A stretch of 64,000 nt of DNA, from assembly GCF_000784735.1 (NCBI RefSeq), contig NZ_JSYG01000001.1:62001-126000 (forward strand), given 5' to 3'. The notes beneath the pieces were generated by a model. The model saw only the letters and a list, made by a program, of their open reading frames with translations, searched no databases and had not been told where the DNA came from. The translations under genes were made by a program, and so were the position numbers. The stretch is from Dickeya undicola. GTDB taxonomy: Bacteria > Pseudomonadota > Gammaproteobacteria > Enterobacterales > Enterobacteriaceae. Each line of letters begins with the position of its first letter. Positions within the stretch are counted from its first letter, which is position 1. Positions 8,919 to 19,585 of this stretch are shown here, one piece after another.

Positions 8919-9935
8919 TCAGAAACCGCAGGCTGCCATCGCCCGAGTTGTATCCAACATTCGGTTGGCAAAGCCCCATTCGTTATCGCACCAGACCAAC
9001 GTCTTGATCAGATGCCCTCCGCTGACCCGGGTTTGCGTTCCATCCACAATCGCACTATGCGGGTCATGGTTGAAGTCCACGGAAACCAACGGTAAATCGG
9101 TATAGTCAACTATACCACGAAATGTATTCTGCGCTGATTGACGAAACAGCGTATTGATTTCACTTACGTTTACCGCGTTTTTCACACTGACGCTCAGGTC
9201 AATGGCCGTCACATTGATGGTTGGCACCCGCACCGAAATCGCCTCAAAACGGTCTTCAAATTTCGGAAAGAAACGGGTAATACCGACCGCCAGTTTGGTA
9301 TCCACCGGGATGATCGACTGACTGGCCGCACGGGTACGCCTCAGGTCATGGTGATAAGCGTCGATCACCGGTTGGTCGTTCATCGACGCATGGATCGTGG
9401 TGACGGTGCCACTCTCGATGCCATACGCATCGTCCAGCAGCTTGATAATCGGAATAATACAGTTGGTGGTGCAGGAGGCGTTGGACACCAGACGGTGCAC
9501 CGCTTGCAAATCCGGATGGTTGACGCCGTACACGATGGTGGCGTCGAGATCCGGCGCGCCAGGGTGGGAGAACAGCACTTTCTTCGCCCCCGCCGCCAGA
9601 TGGGCTTCGCCATCGGCGCGACTGCCGTATACCCCACTGCAATCCAGCACGATATCAACGCCAAGCTCCCCCCACGGCAGGGAACGAAGGTCCGGCTCAT
9701 GCAACAGGCGAATAGTGTCATCCCCTACCGACAAGCGATCACACTCCTGACGTACATCCCACGAAAAGCGGCCATGACTGCTGTCATATTTAAGCAGATG
9801 AGCAACCCCTTCGGCGTTGGCCAGTTCATTAATCGCCACCACCGCAATCTCAGCCCGCCGACCAGACTCGTACAACGCGCGCAGTACGCTACGACCAATG
9901 CGACCAAAACCGTTTATCGCAATACGGATTGTCAT
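8919..9935 (-). CDS. epd: Erythrose-4-phosphate dehydrogenase
   Basis: Epd is a GAPDH-like enzyme that oxidises erythrose 4-phosphate to 4-phosphoerythronate, the entry to pyridoxal phosphate synthesis. The start [14 protein letters not shown] (ATG 9933-9935, AGGGA upstream) gives 338 residues; the frame is open 12 codons further upstream but loses the match. NAD-binding GFGRIG is at 9-14 and the catalytic Cys is in SNASCTTNC (Cys155). VVAINEL replaces the GAPDH-type segment and is typical of Epd. It is the first gene of epd-pgk-fbaA. Upstream lie a Cra-type site (10076-10089) and a CRP-like site (10147-10162). Confidence 0.97.
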   Translation of the reverse strand: MTIRIAINGFGRIGRSVLRALYESGRRAEIAVVAINELANAEGVAHLLKYDSSHGRFSWDVRQECDRLSVGDDTIRLLHEPDLRSLPWGELGVDIVLDCSGVYGSRADGEAHLAAGAKKVLFSHPGAPDLDATIVYGVNHPDLQAVHRLVSNASCTTNCIIPIIKLLDDAYGIESGTVTTIHASMNDQPVIDAYHHDLRRTRAASQSIIPVDTKLAVGITRFFPKFEDRFEAISVRVPTINVTAIDLSVSVKNAVNVSEINTLFRQSAQNTFRGIVDYTDLPLVSVDFNHDPHSAIVDGTQTRVSGGHLIKTLVWCDNEWGFANRMLDTTRAMAACGF

Positions 9936-10031
9936 GAAATTCCCTGTGTAGTGATAAGCATCGCGCATCATAGAATAATCAGTACGTCGTCAGGAATAAA
10001 CCGCTTGTTGCGCACGGTAGGCTGCGAACCT

Positions 10032-10046
10032 GATCCCAGTGGGATC
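10032..10046. promoter_or_regulatory. 15-bp palindrome upstream of epd
   Basis: GATCCCAGTGGGATC is a perfect inverted repeat of 7-bp arms about a central G, roughly 100 bp upstream of the epd ATG. The binding protein is unknown. It could also be a hairpin in the epd leader. Confidence 0.4.
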
Positions 10047-10075
10047 CCAACTGCCAGGTGCTGTCACACCAGCAA

Positions 10076-10089
10076 CTGAAACGCTTCAG
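10076..10089. promoter_or_regulatory. Cra (FruR) binding site upstream of epd
   Basis: CTGAAACGCTTCAG matches the Cra consensus (TGAAACG with a symmetric TTCAG half). In E. coli the epd-pgk-fbaA operon is a known Cra target, so the site fits the gene it precedes. Confidence 0.65.
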
Positions 10090-10146
10090 CTAGAATAAAC
10101 GAATTGCTGGTCAAAGGAAATATGGCGACAGGTCGGATACCAGAAG

Positions 10147-10162
10147 AGTGATCTGCGTCAAA
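10147..10162. promoter_or_regulatory. CRP-like site upstream of epd
   Basis: AGTGA-N6-TCAAA keeps the GTGA...TCA core of the CRP consensus with correct 6-bp spacing. It is about 210 bp from the epd start, and CRP control of this operon is known in E. coli. Confidence 0.45.
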
Positions 10163-10203
10163 AAATTACCGCACGGTTTGCTACAGAAAAGCAGACGGGA
10201 TCA

Positions 10204-10232
10204 AAAAAGCCGGGAGACGATCCCGGCTTTGC
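10204..10232 (-). terminator. tktA intrinsic terminator
   Basis: On the minus strand AAAGCCGGGA pairs with TCCCGGCTTT and is followed by TTTGA. It lies about 25 bp past the tktA stop. Confidence 0.85.
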
Positions 10233-10257
10233 AAGAGAAGCGAACGAAGCGACGTGC

Positions 10258-12252
10258 TTATTTCAGCAGCGCTTTCGCCTTCGCTACCACGTTGTCGGTA
10301 GTGAAGCCAAATACGTCGAACAGTTTTTCTGCCGGTGCGGATTCGCCAAAGCTTTCCATACCAACAATCGCACCATTCAGACCGACATATTTGTACCAGT
10401 AGTCGGCAATGCCAGCCTCAATCGCCACACGGGCAGACACCGCAGACGGCAGCACCGCTTCACGGTAAGCCGCATCCTGCTTGTCGAACGCATCGGTAGA
10501 CGGCATGGACACCACGCGCGCCTTAACGCCTTCGTCGGTCAGTTTCTGCCAGGCGGTAACCGCCAATTCCACTTCGGAGCCGGTGGCGATCAGAATCAGC
10601 TGCGGCTGGCCGCCGCTGTCTTTCAGCACATAAGCGCCTTTAGCGACGTCCGCCAACTGCTGGGCGGTACGATCCTGCTGCGCCAGGTTCTGACGAGACA
10701 GGATCAGCGCCGTCGGGCCGTCTTTACGCTCAATGGCGTATTTCCAGGCCACCGCGGTTTCTACCTGATCCGCCGGGCGCCAGGTGCTCATGTTCGGCGT
10801 CACGCGCAGGCTGGCCAACTGTTCCACCGGCTGGTGGGTCGGGCCGTCTTCGCCCAGACCGATAGAGTCGTGGGTATAGACATAGATGCTGCGCACTTTC
10901 ATCAACGCCGCCATACGCACCGCGTTACGGGCATATTCAACGAACATCAGGAAGGTCGCGGTGTACGGCACGAAGCCACCGTGCAGCGAGATACCGTTGG
11001 CGATAGCAGTCATACCGAATTCGCGCACGCCATAATGGATGTAGTTGCCCGCCGGGTCTTCATTCAGCGCTTTGGAGCCGGACCAAATGGTCAGGTTGCT
11101 TGGTGCCAGGTCGGCAGAACCACCCAGGAATTCCGGTAACAGCTTGCCATAGGCTTCCAGTGCGTTTTGCGAGGCTTTACGGCTGGCGATCTTGGCCGGG
11201 TTGGCCTGCAATTGCTCGACAACTTTAGTCGACTCAGCCTGCCAGTTAGCTGGCAGTTCGCCGTTCACGCGACGGGTAAATTCGGCTGCCAGTTCCGGAT
11301 AAGCGCTGGCATAGGCATTGAACGCCTGCTGCCAGGCAGCTTCTTTGCTCTGACCGGCTTGGCGGGCATCCCAGGCGGCATAAATATCAGCCGGGATTTC
11401 AAACGGACCGTATTTCCAGCCCAGCTGTTCGCGGGTGGCAGCGACTTCGGCATCACCCAGCGGGGCACCGTGGGAGTCGTGGGTGCCAGCTTTGTTCGGC
11501 GAACCGAAACCGATCACGGTTTTGCACAGCAGCAGTGACGGTTTGTCGGTCACGCTCTGCGCTTCTTTGATAGCTCGCTGGATAGCGTCAGCATCGTGAC
11601 CATCAACACCGCGTACCACGTGCCAGCCGTAGGATTCGAAACGAGCGGCGGTGTCATCGGTAAACCAGCCTTCGATGTGGCCGTCGATGGAAATACCGTT
11701 GTCATCGTAGAAGGCGACCAGTTTGCCCAGTTTCAGGGTCCCGGCCAGCGAACAGACTTCATGGGAAATCCCTTCCATCATGCAACCGTCACCCAGGAAC
11801 ACATAGGTGTGGTGGTCAACAATGTCATGACCAGGACGGTTGAACTGTGCAGCCAACGTGCGCTCAGCAATCGCCATACCGACAGCATTGGCGATCCCCT
11901 GGCCCAACGGGCCGGTGGTGGTTTCTACGCCCGGCGTATAACCCACTTCCGGGTGACCCGGCGTTCTGGAGTGCAGCTGGCGGAAGTTTTTCAGTTCTTC
12001 AATCGGCAAATCGTAACCGGTCAGGTGCAGCAGGCTGTAGATCAGCATAGAGGCATGACCGTTGGACAGCACGAAGCGGTCGCGGTTGGCCCAATGTGGG
12101 TTGGCCGGGTTGTGGTTCAAATGGTCACGCCACAGGACTTCGGCGATATCCGCCATACCCATCGGTGCGCCCGGATGACCAGATTTGGCCTTCTGCACAC
12201 CATCCATACTCAACGCACGGATAGCATTGGCAAGTTCTTTACGAGAGGACAT
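10258..12252 (-). CDS. tktA: Transketolase
   Basis: It moves two-carbon ketol units between sugar phosphates in the pentose phosphate pathway, using thiamine diphosphate. The 664 residues match the enterobacterial length. GHPGAPMG (25-32) carries the catalytic His. [13 protein letters not shown] (about 154-166) is the thiamine/metal motif. [15 protein letters not shown] marks the pyrimidine domain. Its place between epd and the speA region matches E. coli, except that loiP and speB are absent here. It is transcribed alone with its own terminator. Confidence 0.97.
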   Translation of the reverse strand: MSSRKELANAIRALSMDGVQKAKSGHPGAPMGMADIAEVLWRDHLNHNPANPHWANRDRFVLSNGHASMLIYSLLHLTGYDLPIEELKNFRQLHSRTPGHPEVGYTPGVETTTGPLGQGIANAVGMAIAERTLAAQFNRPGHDIVDHHTYVFLGDGCMMEGISHEVCSLAGTLKLGKLVAFYDDNGISIDGHIEGWFTDDTAARFESYGWHVVRGVDGHDADAIQRAIKEAQSVTDKPSLLLCKTVIGFGSPNKAGTHDSHGAPLGDAEVAATREQLGWKYGPFEIPADIYAAWDARQAGQSKEAAWQQAFNAYASAYPELAAEFTRRVNGELPANWQAESTKVVEQLQANPAKIASRKASQNALEAYGKLLPEFLGGSADLAPSNLTIWSGSKALNEDPAGNYIHYGVREFGMTAIANGISLHGGFVPYTATFLMFVEYARNAVRMAALMKVRSIYVYTHDSIGLGEDGPTHQPVEQLASLRVTPNMSTWRPADQVETAVAWKYAIERKDGPTALILSRQNLAQQDRTAQQLADVAKGAYVLKDSGGQPQLILIATGSEVELAVTAWQKLTDEGVKARVVSMPSTDAFDKQDAAYREAVLPSAVSARVAIEAGIADYWYKYVGLNGAIVGMESFGESAPAEKLFDVFGFTTDNVVAKAKALLK

Positions 12253-12701
12253 GCTTTACTCCAGATCGGATTGAACAGTTGCCTGTCGAACATAATACAT
12301 ATTAATCAATGTGTTAGCTCAAAAAGGCAAAGAAAAGATATCCACAAATGTACATGAAAACCCGGCCGATTGCACATGGAACAGCAAGCGGAAAAAACGC
12401 ACGAATCTGCTGACCTGTAGGCCGGATGGCAGGCTTTTCGTTTTATCAGGGTGGTTTTATTCGCTCCAGCTCACACGATGTAGCAGCTTTACCTGTTTAC
12501 GCCCACGATTTTTCATTACATTTTGGGCGGTATGATGCTGAACGGAGATGACCACAGCACTCAACGGAGCGGTTGAACGCATGGCACACGAGTAGGCGTA
12601 TTGGTTAACTAATCACACAGCATTGAATTGATCAGAAAGACGGGTAAAAAGGCATCCCTGAGGATGCCTTTTGAGTGTTACTGGTCGGCGTTTATCCCCG
12701 C
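12253..12701. other. tktA-tsgA intergenic region
   Basis: This 449-bp gap lies where E. coli has loiP and speB. I see no intact gene and no obvious remnant. It holds the tsgA terminator at 12647-12672 and the unassigned tktA promoter in the AT-rich stretch near 12290-12330. Confidence 0.55.
12647..12672 (-). terminator. tsgA intrinsic terminator (bidirectional)
   Basis: AAAAGGCATCC (12647-12657) and GGATGCCTTTT (12662-12672) form an 11-bp stem with a CTGA loop. T-runs are present on both strands. Confidence 0.85.
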
Positions 12702-13895
12702 TTAATGCGCTGCGGCTTCATGCCCATGCAGACGATGACGGGTAACCAGACCCAGCAATAAACACATGACAAACACGACGAAATACAGGCCATTGGCGGT
12801 CACTAACGCAGCATGAACGCCAAAGTGCTGTACGATCGGCCCGGTGACGATAAAGGTCAGCATGGTCCCGACCGTTCCGCAGGTCAGAATGAAGTTCACC
12901 AGTTTCGGCGACGGCACTTTAGTCTGTTGGGATCCCAGCGTAATCAGCGTGGTGTAGATGGCGCTGGAAATAAAGCCCAGGCCAAAGATGAAGTATTTCA
13001 GCAGTTGAGGCTGATCACTGCTCACGAACAGGTACATCGCCCCAGCGGCCAGAATAGCCAGTACGGTAACGACGCGCTGCAAATCAAAGAATTTGAGCAC
13101 AAAGCTAAACACCCACATGCCGATCATATATGACGTCCAGAAACTGCTGACCAGTTCACCGGCATCGCCGATGCTCATACCAAAGGATTTGGTCACATAT
13201 TCCGGCACCCACTGGATAAACGCCAACTGACCCAGAATGTAGCACAGTGCGGCGATCGACAGGAATACCACACCCATGCCCCATTTTTCCGACTCGACAG
13301 CCGTTTTCTGAGCGCTGGTTTTATCTGTGCCGATGGCAGGGAAGTCAGACAACAGCGTCAACACCAGAATCGCCACGTACAGCAGCCCGATACAGGCGTA
13401 AATCCAGTACCAGCCAAAATGACGAGATAACAGCGCCGCGGCCACAATCGGGAAAATCATACCGGCCATACTGAAAAACGAATCGGTAAACAGCAGGCGA
13501 GCACCGCGCTGACGGCCGGAATACAGTTGTGTAATCAGGAAGGTGCCGATCGACATGGTAATGCCGCTGACCACGCCCAACGTAAACATACAGGCAGAAA
13601 ATACCGCCAGCGATTTACCCACGAACAGCCCAATGACAGACAGCACGATCAGGATAAAACCGAAGACCAGCTGTTTTTTCAGCGGGAAAATATCCATCAG
13701 CCACACATTGAGGAAAATGGACAGCAAAATACCGGCGTTCAGAAACGTAAAGGTATTGCTCATGTTGGCAATCGGCACATTAAAGTACTGGGCGATATCA
13801 CCCATGACCATACCGGTCACGATAACCAGCGCACCGGTCAACGCATAGGAAAAGCAGCTGGTGAAAAATAGCCGCTGACGATTCAGATCAGACAT
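12702..13895 (-). CDS. tsgA: MFS transporter TsgA
   Basis: TsgA is an inner-membrane major facilitator protein with no assigned substrate. The start [20 protein letters not shown] (ATG 13893-13895, AAAGGG upstream) gives 397 residues with about 12 hydrophobic segments. [30 protein letters not shown] and [20 protein letters not shown] match E. coli TsgA almost exactly. In E. coli tsgA lies elsewhere, near nirB. Here it sits directly downstream of speA, with a separate terminator for each gene, so they are not obviously cotranscribed. The upstream leader can form a long hairpin. Confidence 0.93.
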   Translation of the reverse strand: MSDLNRQRLFFTSCFSYALTGALVIVTGMVMGDIAQYFNVPIANMSNTFTFLNAGILLSIFLNVWLMDIFPLKKQLVFGFILIVLSVIGLFVGKSLAVFSACMFTLGVVSGITMSIGTFLITQLYSGRQRGARLLFTDSFFSMAGMIFPIVAAALLSRHFGWYWIYACIGLLYVAILVLTLLSDFPAIGTDKTSAQKTAVESEKWGMGVVFLSIAALCYILGQLAFIQWVPEYVTKSFGMSIGDAGELVSSFWTSYMIGMWVFSFVLKFFDLQRVVTVLAILAAGAMYLFVSSDQPQLLKYFIFGLGFISSAIYTTLITLGSQQTKVPSPKLVNFILTCGTVGTMLTFIVTGPIVQHFGVHAALVTANGLYFVVFVMCLLLGLVTRHRLHGHEAAAH

Positions 13896-13924
13896 ATACC
13901 CTTTCCTGTCATCAAATATGAAAA

Positions 13925-13961
13925 GCGCAATGCCATACCTCATTGAGTATCAGTATTGCGC
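13925..13961 (-). other. Long hairpin in the tsgA leader
   Basis: Outer arms GCGCAAT (13925-13931) and ATTGCGC (13955-13961) and inner arms CATAC/GTAT stack into one extended stem. It starts 30 bp upstream of the tsgA ATG. Confidence 0.45.
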
Positions 13962-14065
13962 CACAACGTTATCATCAAAGTATTTATAAGCCGTATGCAA
14001 CAACAGACCAACTGGAACCCGATTCCGCAGAGCAATCAGAACCGGCTGTTCTGTCACCCTGAAAA

Positions 14066-14100
14066 AGAAAAAGGTTGAGTACCTCATCAGTACTCAACCT
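14066..14100 (-). terminator. speA intrinsic terminator
   Basis: A perfect 10-bp stem, AGGTTGAGTA (14072-14081) with TACTCAACCT (14091-14100), has a 9-nt loop. On the minus strand it is followed by a T-run. Confidence 0.85.
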
Positions 14101-14114
14101 TTCCGTACGAAATA

Positions 14115-16091
14115 TTATTCGTCTTCCAGATACGTATAACCGTACAAGCCGGTTTCAAATTCTTCAAGGAATTGTGCTTGTAGCTCCGGTGCCAGATCGG
14201 TTTCCTTGACCTGATCGCGGAAGCGGGACATCAGCACATTCGGGTCCAACTGCACGTATTCCAGCATATCGGCCACGGTATTGCCTTCATCCGACTCTTC
14301 CAGTTCAACGCTGCCGTCCTGGAATACGAACACATCCACGGTGGAGGTATCGCCGAACAGGTTATGCATGTTGCCGAGAATTTCCTGATAAGCGCCGACC
14401 ATGAAAAAGCCTAACAGCGGCGGATTTTCCGGGTCATATGGCGGCATCGGCATGGTGGTGGCAACGCCGTCGCCGTCAACATAGTGGTCGATGGCACCAT
14501 CGGAATCACAGGTGATATCCAGCAACACCGCGCGACGCTGCGGCGGCTTGTCCAGCCCTTCCAGCGGCAACACCGGGAACAACTGGTCGATACCCCAGGC
14601 ATCCGGCATCGACTGGAACAGCGAGAAGTTGACGTACAGCTTGTCTGCCATGCGCTCCTGCAGTTCATCGATAATCGGCCGGTGGGCACGGTTGCTCGGA
14701 TCAAGCTGCTGTTGAATCTGCTGACAGATATTAAGGTACAGTTGCTCTGCCTGCGCACGTTGGGTCAAATCCAACATGCCGTGGGTGTATTGAGTGTGGA
14801 TATCGTGCAGGTCCATCTGGCTGTCGTGCAGCCACTCGCGCAATGAACGACGGTTGCCCGGTTCCTTGATTTCCTGCCAGGTATTCCACAAACTTTCCAG
14901 CGCGCGCGGCGCGTCTTCATCCGGCGCGACCGGTTCGCTGAATTCGTTGCGCTCCACCCCGATGATGTTGGACACCAGTACGGTGTGATGCGCAGTGACG
15001 GCGCGTCCAGATTCGGTGATCACCGTCGGGTGCGGCAGGCCGTATTCGTTACAGGCGTCGCCGATACCCCAGATGACGTTGTTGGCGTATTCGTTCAGGC
15101 CGTAGTTGACCGAACAGTCGGACTGCGAGCGGGTTCCTTCATAATCGACACCCAGACCGCCGCCCACGTCAAAGCACTGGATATTGACGCCCAGCTTGTG
15201 CAGTTCGACGTAGAAACGCGCCGATTCACGCACGCCAGTCGCGATATCACGGATGTTCGCCAACTGTGAGCCAAGATGGAAGTGCAGCAATTGCAGGCTA
15301 TCGAGGCGATTGGCCTTGCGCAGCAGTTCCACCAGTTGCAGTACCTGCGTCGCCGCCAGGCCGAACTTGGATTTTTCACCACCACTCGACTGCCATTTGC
15401 CAGAGCCCTGCGATGCCAGACGGGCACGCACACCCAAACGCGGCACCACGTTCAGCCGCTCGGCTTCTTCCAGCACCATGTTGATTTCTGACATCTTTTC
15501 GATGACCAGATACACCTTGTGGCCCAGCTTTTCGCCGATCAGCGCCAGACGGATGTACTCGCGATCTTTATAACCGTTGCAGACGATGACGGAGCGGGTC
15601 ATACCCGCGTGGGCCAGCACCGCCATCAGTTCGGCTTTGGAACCTGCCTCCAGCCCCAGCGGCTCGCCGGAATTGATCAGCGATTCAATCACGCGGCGAT
15701 GCTGGTTAACTTTGATGGGATATACCAGGAAATAGCCGCCTTCATAGCCGAAGGACTCACGCGCACGTTTAAACGCCGCGTTGATGGAGCGCAGACGGTG
15801 CTGCAGAATCTGCGGGAAGCAGAATAACGCGGGCAGGCGCTGGTTCCCCTGTTGACGGGTTTTCACCAGTTTTGCCAGGTCAACGCGCGCTTCCGGCACA
15901 TCCGGATCCGGGCAGACGCTGATGTGCCCCAGCTCGTTGACGTCGTAATAGTTGTTGCCCCACCAGGCAATATTATAGGTTCTCAGCATCTCGCTGGCAT
16001 CGCGGTCATTCATGGCTACCTCCTGCATGGAGCGCAGATGATCGTGTTTACCCGCCGCTGACGAGTACGGTTGAATCATATCGTCAGACAT
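14115..16091 (-). CDS. speA: Biosynthetic arginine decarboxylase
   Basis: SpeA converts arginine to agmatine, the first step of the agmatine route to putrescine. The 658 residues equal the E. coli length. The pyridoxal phosphate lysine is Lys127 in [28 protein letters not shown] and the catalytic Cys in DITCDSDGA near the C terminus are intact. In E. coli speB (agmatinase) follows. Here tsgA follows and no agmatinase is in the window, so agmatine must be used by an enzyme encoded elsewhere. A 785-bp region separates it from the divergent metK. Confidence 0.98.
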   Translation of the reverse strand: MSDDMIQPYSSAAGKHDHLRSMQEVAMNDRDASEMLRTYNIAWWGNNYYDVNELGHISVCPDPDVPEARVDLAKLVKTRQQGNQRLPALFCFPQILQHRLRSINAAFKRARESFGYEGGYFLVYPIKVNQHRRVIESLINSGEPLGLEAGSKAELMAVLAHAGMTRSVIVCNGYKDREYIRLALIGEKLGHKVYLVIEKMSEINMVLEEAERLNVVPRLGVRARLASQGSGKWQSSGGEKSKFGLAATQVLQLVELLRKANRLDSLQLLHFHLGSQLANIRDIATGVRESARFYVELHKLGVNIQCFDVGGGLGVDYEGTRSQSDCSVNYGLNEYANNVIWGIGDACNEYGLPHPTVITESGRAVTAHHTVLVSNIIGVERNEFSEPVAPDEDAPRALESLWNTWQEIKEPGNRRSLREWLHDSQMDLHDIHTQYTHGMLDLTQRAQAEQLYLNICQQIQQQLDPSNRAHRPIIDELQERMADKLYVNFSLFQSMPDAWGIDQLFPVLPLEGLDKPPQRRAVLLDITCDSDGAIDHYVDGDGVATTMPMPPYDPENPPLLGFFMVGAYQEILGNMHNLFGDTSTVDVFVFQDGSVELEESDEGNTVADMLEYVQLDPNVLMSRFRDQVKETDLAPELQAQFLEEFETGLYGYTYLEDE

Positions 16092-16124
16092 GGCGATCCC
16101 CTTCTTCCACTTCTTGATGAATAA

Positions 16125-16379
16125 TCACATTTTTTCCCGCAACAAGCACCGGCGGCACAGCAAAAACGTGCGACGTCGGCAGTGAAAAACCCGACGGGCA
16201 GTAGTATGCCGCCGTTTTATGACTCTTATTAGTGTAAAACACGATGTCAGACTCCGAGGTTCGGGTCGGTGAAAACCAGGGAAAACATCACCAGGAAGAA
16301 TGCAAACGCATTCACTGGCGCGGAGAAAAAAGCAGGTTAGCCAGCTCGGGAGTCCTGCGTTGCGCTGCGGGACAGGCAA
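16125..16379 (-). CDS. Possible Arg-rich upstream ORF of speA (YqgB remnant?)
   Basis: An 84-codon frame ends 33 bp upstream of the speA start. Its last 33 residues include 11 Arg (RVIKRRHTTARRVF and onward). The segment SCFTLIRVI resembles the C-terminal CFTL-x2-I of E. coli YqgB, which sits at the same place. There is no good ribosome site at the ATG, so translation may start later or not at all. It could be a decayed yqgB, a leader peptide sensing arginine, or chance. Confidence 0.2.
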   Translation of the reverse strand: MPVPQRNAGLPSWLTCFFLRASECVCILPGDVFPGFHRPEPRSLTSCFTLIRVIKRRHTTARRVFHCRRRTFLLCRRCLLREKM

Positions 16380-16796
16380 CTTCGGGCAAATGTCGGAAAG
16401 GATTGAGTCAGTGACGCGATGGCGTCAGAAGAAAAGCGCAGCGGGCGCAACTCACTCAATAAACAACGGATCATTAATCCTATCACCTCCACGCTCGCCG
16501 CAGATGATGCGGTCAGGCTATCACGAAAAACCATCAGGAAAATGGTCAAACAGTATCGGGCTGAACCCCGTCGCCATCACTCACATATCACCCTGGATAA
16601 GCGTCGCGCAGCGTGCCGGAATCGCCCGAATTACGGACAACAAAACCGCCCGCCGTTTATACCTATCCGGCCCCGGAAAAGCAAAATGAAAATGGTAAAA
16701 AACCCTATCATTTCTGCAAAAAATGCCGATGAACATCTTCAACCGGCCCGTGCGGCATAAAAACTGCTGGCATGGGGCTACAGTGTGACCTAGAAT

Positions 16797-16828
16797 AGCC
16801 GTCCAGATGTTAATCCATCTATACTGAT
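16797..16828 (+). promoter_or_regulatory. MetJ operator (tandem met boxes) of metK
   Basis: Four contiguous 8-mers resemble the met box AGACGTCT; the middle two are AGATGTTA and ATCCATCT. MetJ with S-adenosylmethionine represses metK in enterobacteria. The operator ends 48 bp before the ATG, overlapping the expected promoter. Confidence 0.75.
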
Positions 16829-16876
16829 TAACTGATATATTGCTTAACGGCTTTAGCTTATAAGGTAAAGAAACTC

Positions 16877-18031
16877 ATGGCTAAACACCTTTTTACGTCC
16901 GAGTCGGTTTCCGAAGGACATCCTGATAAAATCGCTGACCAGATTTCTGACGCCGTCCTTGACGCGATTCTGGAACAGGATCCCAAAGCGCGGGTTGCCT
17001 GCGAAACTTACGTAAAAACCGGTATGGTGTTAGTGGGTGGTGAAATTACCACCAGCGCCTGGGTTGATATCGAAGAAATCACGCGCCGCACCGTCCGCGA
17101 AATTGGTTATGTCAACTCCGAGATGGGTTTTGATGCCAACTCCTGCGCCGTACTGAGCGCGATTGGCAAACAATCGCCGGATATTAATCAAGGTGTTGAC
17201 CGTAAAGACCCGTTGGAACAAGGCGCAGGCGATCAGGGCCTGATGTTCGGTTACGCGACTAACGAAACCGACGTGCTGATGCCAGCACCGATCACTTACG
17301 CGCACCGTCTGGTACAGCGTCAGTCTGAAGTGCGTAAAAACGGCACCCTGCCGTGGCTGCGCCCGGACGCCAAAAGCCAGGTGACCTTCGCCTACGACGA
17401 CGGCAAGATCGTCGGTATCGATGCGGTCGTGCTGTCTACCCAGCATTCGGAATCCATCGCGCAGAAAGATCTGCAAGAAGCGGTGATGGAAGAGATCATC
17501 AAACCGGTTCTGCCGTCTGAGTGGCTCTCCGCCAATACCAAATACTTCATCAACCCGACCGGTCGTTTCGTGATCGGTGGGCCGATGGGTGACTGCGGCC
17601 TGACCGGTCGTAAAATCATCGTCGATACCTACGGCGGTGCCGCCCGTCACGGTGGCGGCGCGTTCTCCGGCAAGGACCCGTCCAAAGTGGACCGTTCCGC
17701 TGCCTACGCCGCCCGCTATGTGGCAAAAAACATCGTTGCCGCCGGTCTGGCGGATCGCTGTGAAATTCAGGTGTCCTACGCTATCGGCGTAGCGGAGCCA
17801 ACCTCCATCATGGTGGAAACCTTCGGCACCGAGAAAGTGCCCAGCGATCGTCTGGTCGATTTGGTGCGCCAGTTCTTCGATCTGCGCCCATATGGCCTGA
17901 TCCAGATGCTGGACCTGCTGCACCCGATTTATCAGAAAACCGCGGCTTACGGCCACTTCGGTCGTGCGGAATTCCCGTGGGAAAAAACCGACGTGGCAGA
18001 AAAACTGCGTGATGCCGCTGGCCTGAAATAA
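16877..18031 (+). CDS. metK: S-adenosylmethionine synthase
   Basis: It makes S-adenosylmethionine from methionine and ATP. At 384 residues it is the same length as E. coli MetK, with which it is nearly identical. ATP motif GHPDK is at 14-18, [12 protein letters not shown] follows near 118, and [16 protein letters not shown] carries the phosphate loop. The ATG at 16877 is preceded by AAGGTAAAG. The upstream met boxes indicate repression by MetJ. A strong terminator follows and galP, the E. coli neighbour, is absent. Confidence 0.98.
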   Translation: MAKHLFTSESVSEGHPDKIADQISDAVLDAILEQDPKARVACETYVKTGMVLVGGEITTSAWVDIEEITRRTVREIGYVNSEMGFDANSCAVLSAIGKQSPDINQGVDRKDPLEQGAGDQGLMFGYATNETDVLMPAPITYAHRLVQRQSEVRKNGTLPWLRPDAKSQVTFAYDDGKIVGIDAVVLSTQHSESIAQKDLQEAVMEEIIKPVLPSEWLSANTKYFINPTGRFVIGGPMGDCGLTGRKIIVDTYGGAARHGGGAFSGKDPSKVDRSAAYAARYVAKNIVAAGLADRCEIQVSYAIGVAEPTSIMVETFGTEKVPSDRLVDLVRQFFDLRPYGLIQMLDLLHPIYQKTAAYGHFGRAEFPWEKTDVAEKLRDAAGLK

Positions 18032-18051
18032 TCGCCCTGCGCTGTCATGCC

Positions 18052-18082
18052 AAACGGCGAAGCCTCTGCTTCGCCGTTTTTT
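18052..18082 (+). terminator. metK intrinsic terminator
   Basis: A perfect 12-bp stem, AAACGGCGAAGC with GCTTCGCCGTTT, has a CTCT loop and a run of T. Confidence 0.92.
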
Positions 18083-18142
18083 ATTGCCAGGCCGCCGACA
18101 GGCGTTATTGCATCCGGCCCGCCCAGACCGTAAGCTGCCAGC

Positions 18143-18655
18143 ATGAACACGCCACGACTCTCTATCGCCCTGCAGCAAGCGGTGATGCGCTGTCTGCGGG
18201 AAAAACTCCAACAGGCCAACAGGGTATTAGGCTGTAATTATCCCGAACCCGTCATCAACTATCAGCAACGCGGCTCCACTGCGGGTAGCGCCTGGCTAAC
18301 AACGTGGGAAATCCGCCTTAATCCGGTCTTGTTGCAGGAAAACCAGCAGGCATTCATTGATGAAGTGGTCCCGCATGAGCTGGCGCATCTGCTGGTATAC
18401 GCCCGTTTCGGCAAAACCGCGCCGCATGGCCGGGAATGGCGCTGGATGATGGAAAACGTACTGAACGTACCCGCCCGCCGGACCCATCAATTTGCGCTCG
18501 CCTCGGTGCAGGGCAAAACGTTCCCTTATCAGTGCGCCTGCCGCCGACATGAACTCACGCTGCGCCGCCATAATCGCGTCGTTCGGGGCGAGTCGGAATA
18601 CCGTTGCCGGTCTTGCGGCGAGCGGTTACGCGCCATCGTAACAAACTCTGTTTAA
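18143..18655 (+). CDS. sprT: SprT family zinc metalloprotease-like protein
   Basis: SprT-family proteins carry a zinc metalloprotease fold; the bacterial member has no firmly established role. The 170-residue protein has the zinc motif HELAH within [16 protein letters not shown] (about residues 78-92) and a C-terminal Cys-rich zinc ribbon (CACRRHE and CRSCGE). Length agrees with E. coli SprT (165). It lies between metK and endA as in E. coli, 111 bp after the metK stop. Confidence 0.93.
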   Translation: MNTPRLSIALQQAVMRCLREKLQQANRVLGCNYPEPVINYQQRGSTAGSAWLTTWEIRLNPVLLQENQQAFIDEVVPHELAHLLVYARFGKTAPHGREWRWMMENVLNVPARRTHQFALASVQGKTFPYQCACRRHELTLRRHNRVVRGESEYRCRSCGERLRAIVTNSV

Positions 18656-18754
18656 ACCAGAAATCCAGCGTTTCATGCTGTCTTTTTTACGTTTGCCTGC
18701 ATGGTGTTCTTCAGGTACGCTGCCCACTTTCAACCCTGCTGGTGATTCTGGAAT

Positions 18755-19453
18755 ATGCTTCGCAATCTTGTCATTTTCGCAGTGTTAGGCGCAGGCCTGA
18801 CAACGCTGGCCGCCGCCGGTCAGAACATCAACAATTTTACGCAGGCCAAGGCTGCTGCCGCTAAAATCCATCAGGATGCACCCGGCACCTTCTATTGCGG
18901 CTGTAAGATCAACTGGCAGGGCAAAAAAGGGACGCCGGACCTGGCTTCCTGCGGTTATCAGGTACGTAAAGACGCCAACCGTGCCAGCCGTATCGAGTGG
19001 GAACACGTGGTGCCAGCGTGGCAGTTTGGTCACCAGCGCCAGTGCTGGCAGGACGGTGGGCGCAAAAACTGCACCAAAGACGACGTTTACCGCCAGATAG
19101 AAACCGACTTGCACAACCTGCAGCCAGCGATTGGCGAAGTGAACGGCGATCGCGGCAACTTTATGTACAGCCAGTGGAATGGCGGCGAACGTCAGTACGG
19201 TCAATGCGAGATGAAAATTGATTTTAAAAATCAGTTGGCGGAGCCGCCCGAACGTGCCCGTGGCGCGATCGCCCGCACCTACTTCTATATGCGTGACCGT
19301 TACAACCTGAACCTGTCCCGCCAGCAAACCCAGCTGTTTGACGTCTGGAACAAGCAGTATCCGGTCACGACGTGGGAGTGCACCCGCGAAAAACGCATCG
19401 CCGCCGTACAGGGCAACCATAACCCATACGTGCAACAGGCTTGCCAGCCCTGA
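18755..19453 (+). CDS. endA: Periplasmic endonuclease I
   Basis: EndA is a periplasmic non-specific DNase that cuts double-stranded DNA. The 232-residue protein begins with a signal peptide ([20 protein letters not shown]). The nuclease core contains [20 protein letters not shown], whose His-Val-Val-Pro segment is the His-metal motif, and [18 protein letters not shown]. Eight mature cysteines fit the known disulfide-dependent fold. The order sprT-endA-rsmE-gshB is that of E. coli. Confidence 0.96.
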   Translation: MLRNLVIFAVLGAGLTTLAAAGQNINNFTQAKAAAAKIHQDAPGTFYCGCKINWQGKKGTPDLASCGYQVRKDANRASRIEWEHVVPAWQFGHQRQCWQDGGRKNCTKDDVYRQIETDLHNLQPAIGEVNGDRGNFMYSQWNGGERQYGQCEMKIDFKNQLAEPPERARGAIARTYFYMRDRYNLNLSRQQTQLFDVWNKQYPVTTWECTREKRIAAVQGNHNPYVQQACQP

Positions 19454-19585
19454 CGCCGCTCCCTACTATAACGGCTTGTCTCTTATAATGATTGCCTGCC
19501 GTTGTCGCCACCGTCGCCGCACGGTGGCTGACGCACGCCGGGCCATTCGCCATCCGACTGATAACCACGTAAGGCCAGATTATTC

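Larger units (their letters stand above)
9936..10257. other. epd-tktA intergenic region
   Basis: A 322-bp control region between the tktA terminator and the epd start. It contains a 15-bp palindrome, a Cra-like site and a CRP-like site, listed separately. I see no gene in it. Confidence 0.6.
16092..16876. other. speA-metK divergent region
   Basis: This is a 785-bp gap where E. coli carries yqgB and yqgC. The metK side holds MetJ boxes. The speA side holds a possible short upstream reading frame (16125-16379, minus). The remaining ORFs have no ribosome site or recognisable motifs, and I do not call them. Confidence 0.5.

Noticed and set aside
16300-16689. 129-codon frame between speA and metK on the plus strand
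   Set aside because: No ribosome site, no recognisable motif, composition like the other shadow frames; probably non-coding.
18785-19435. 216-codon minus-strand frame over endA
   Set aside because: It is an antisense shadow of a well-matched nuclease gene and carries no family motif.
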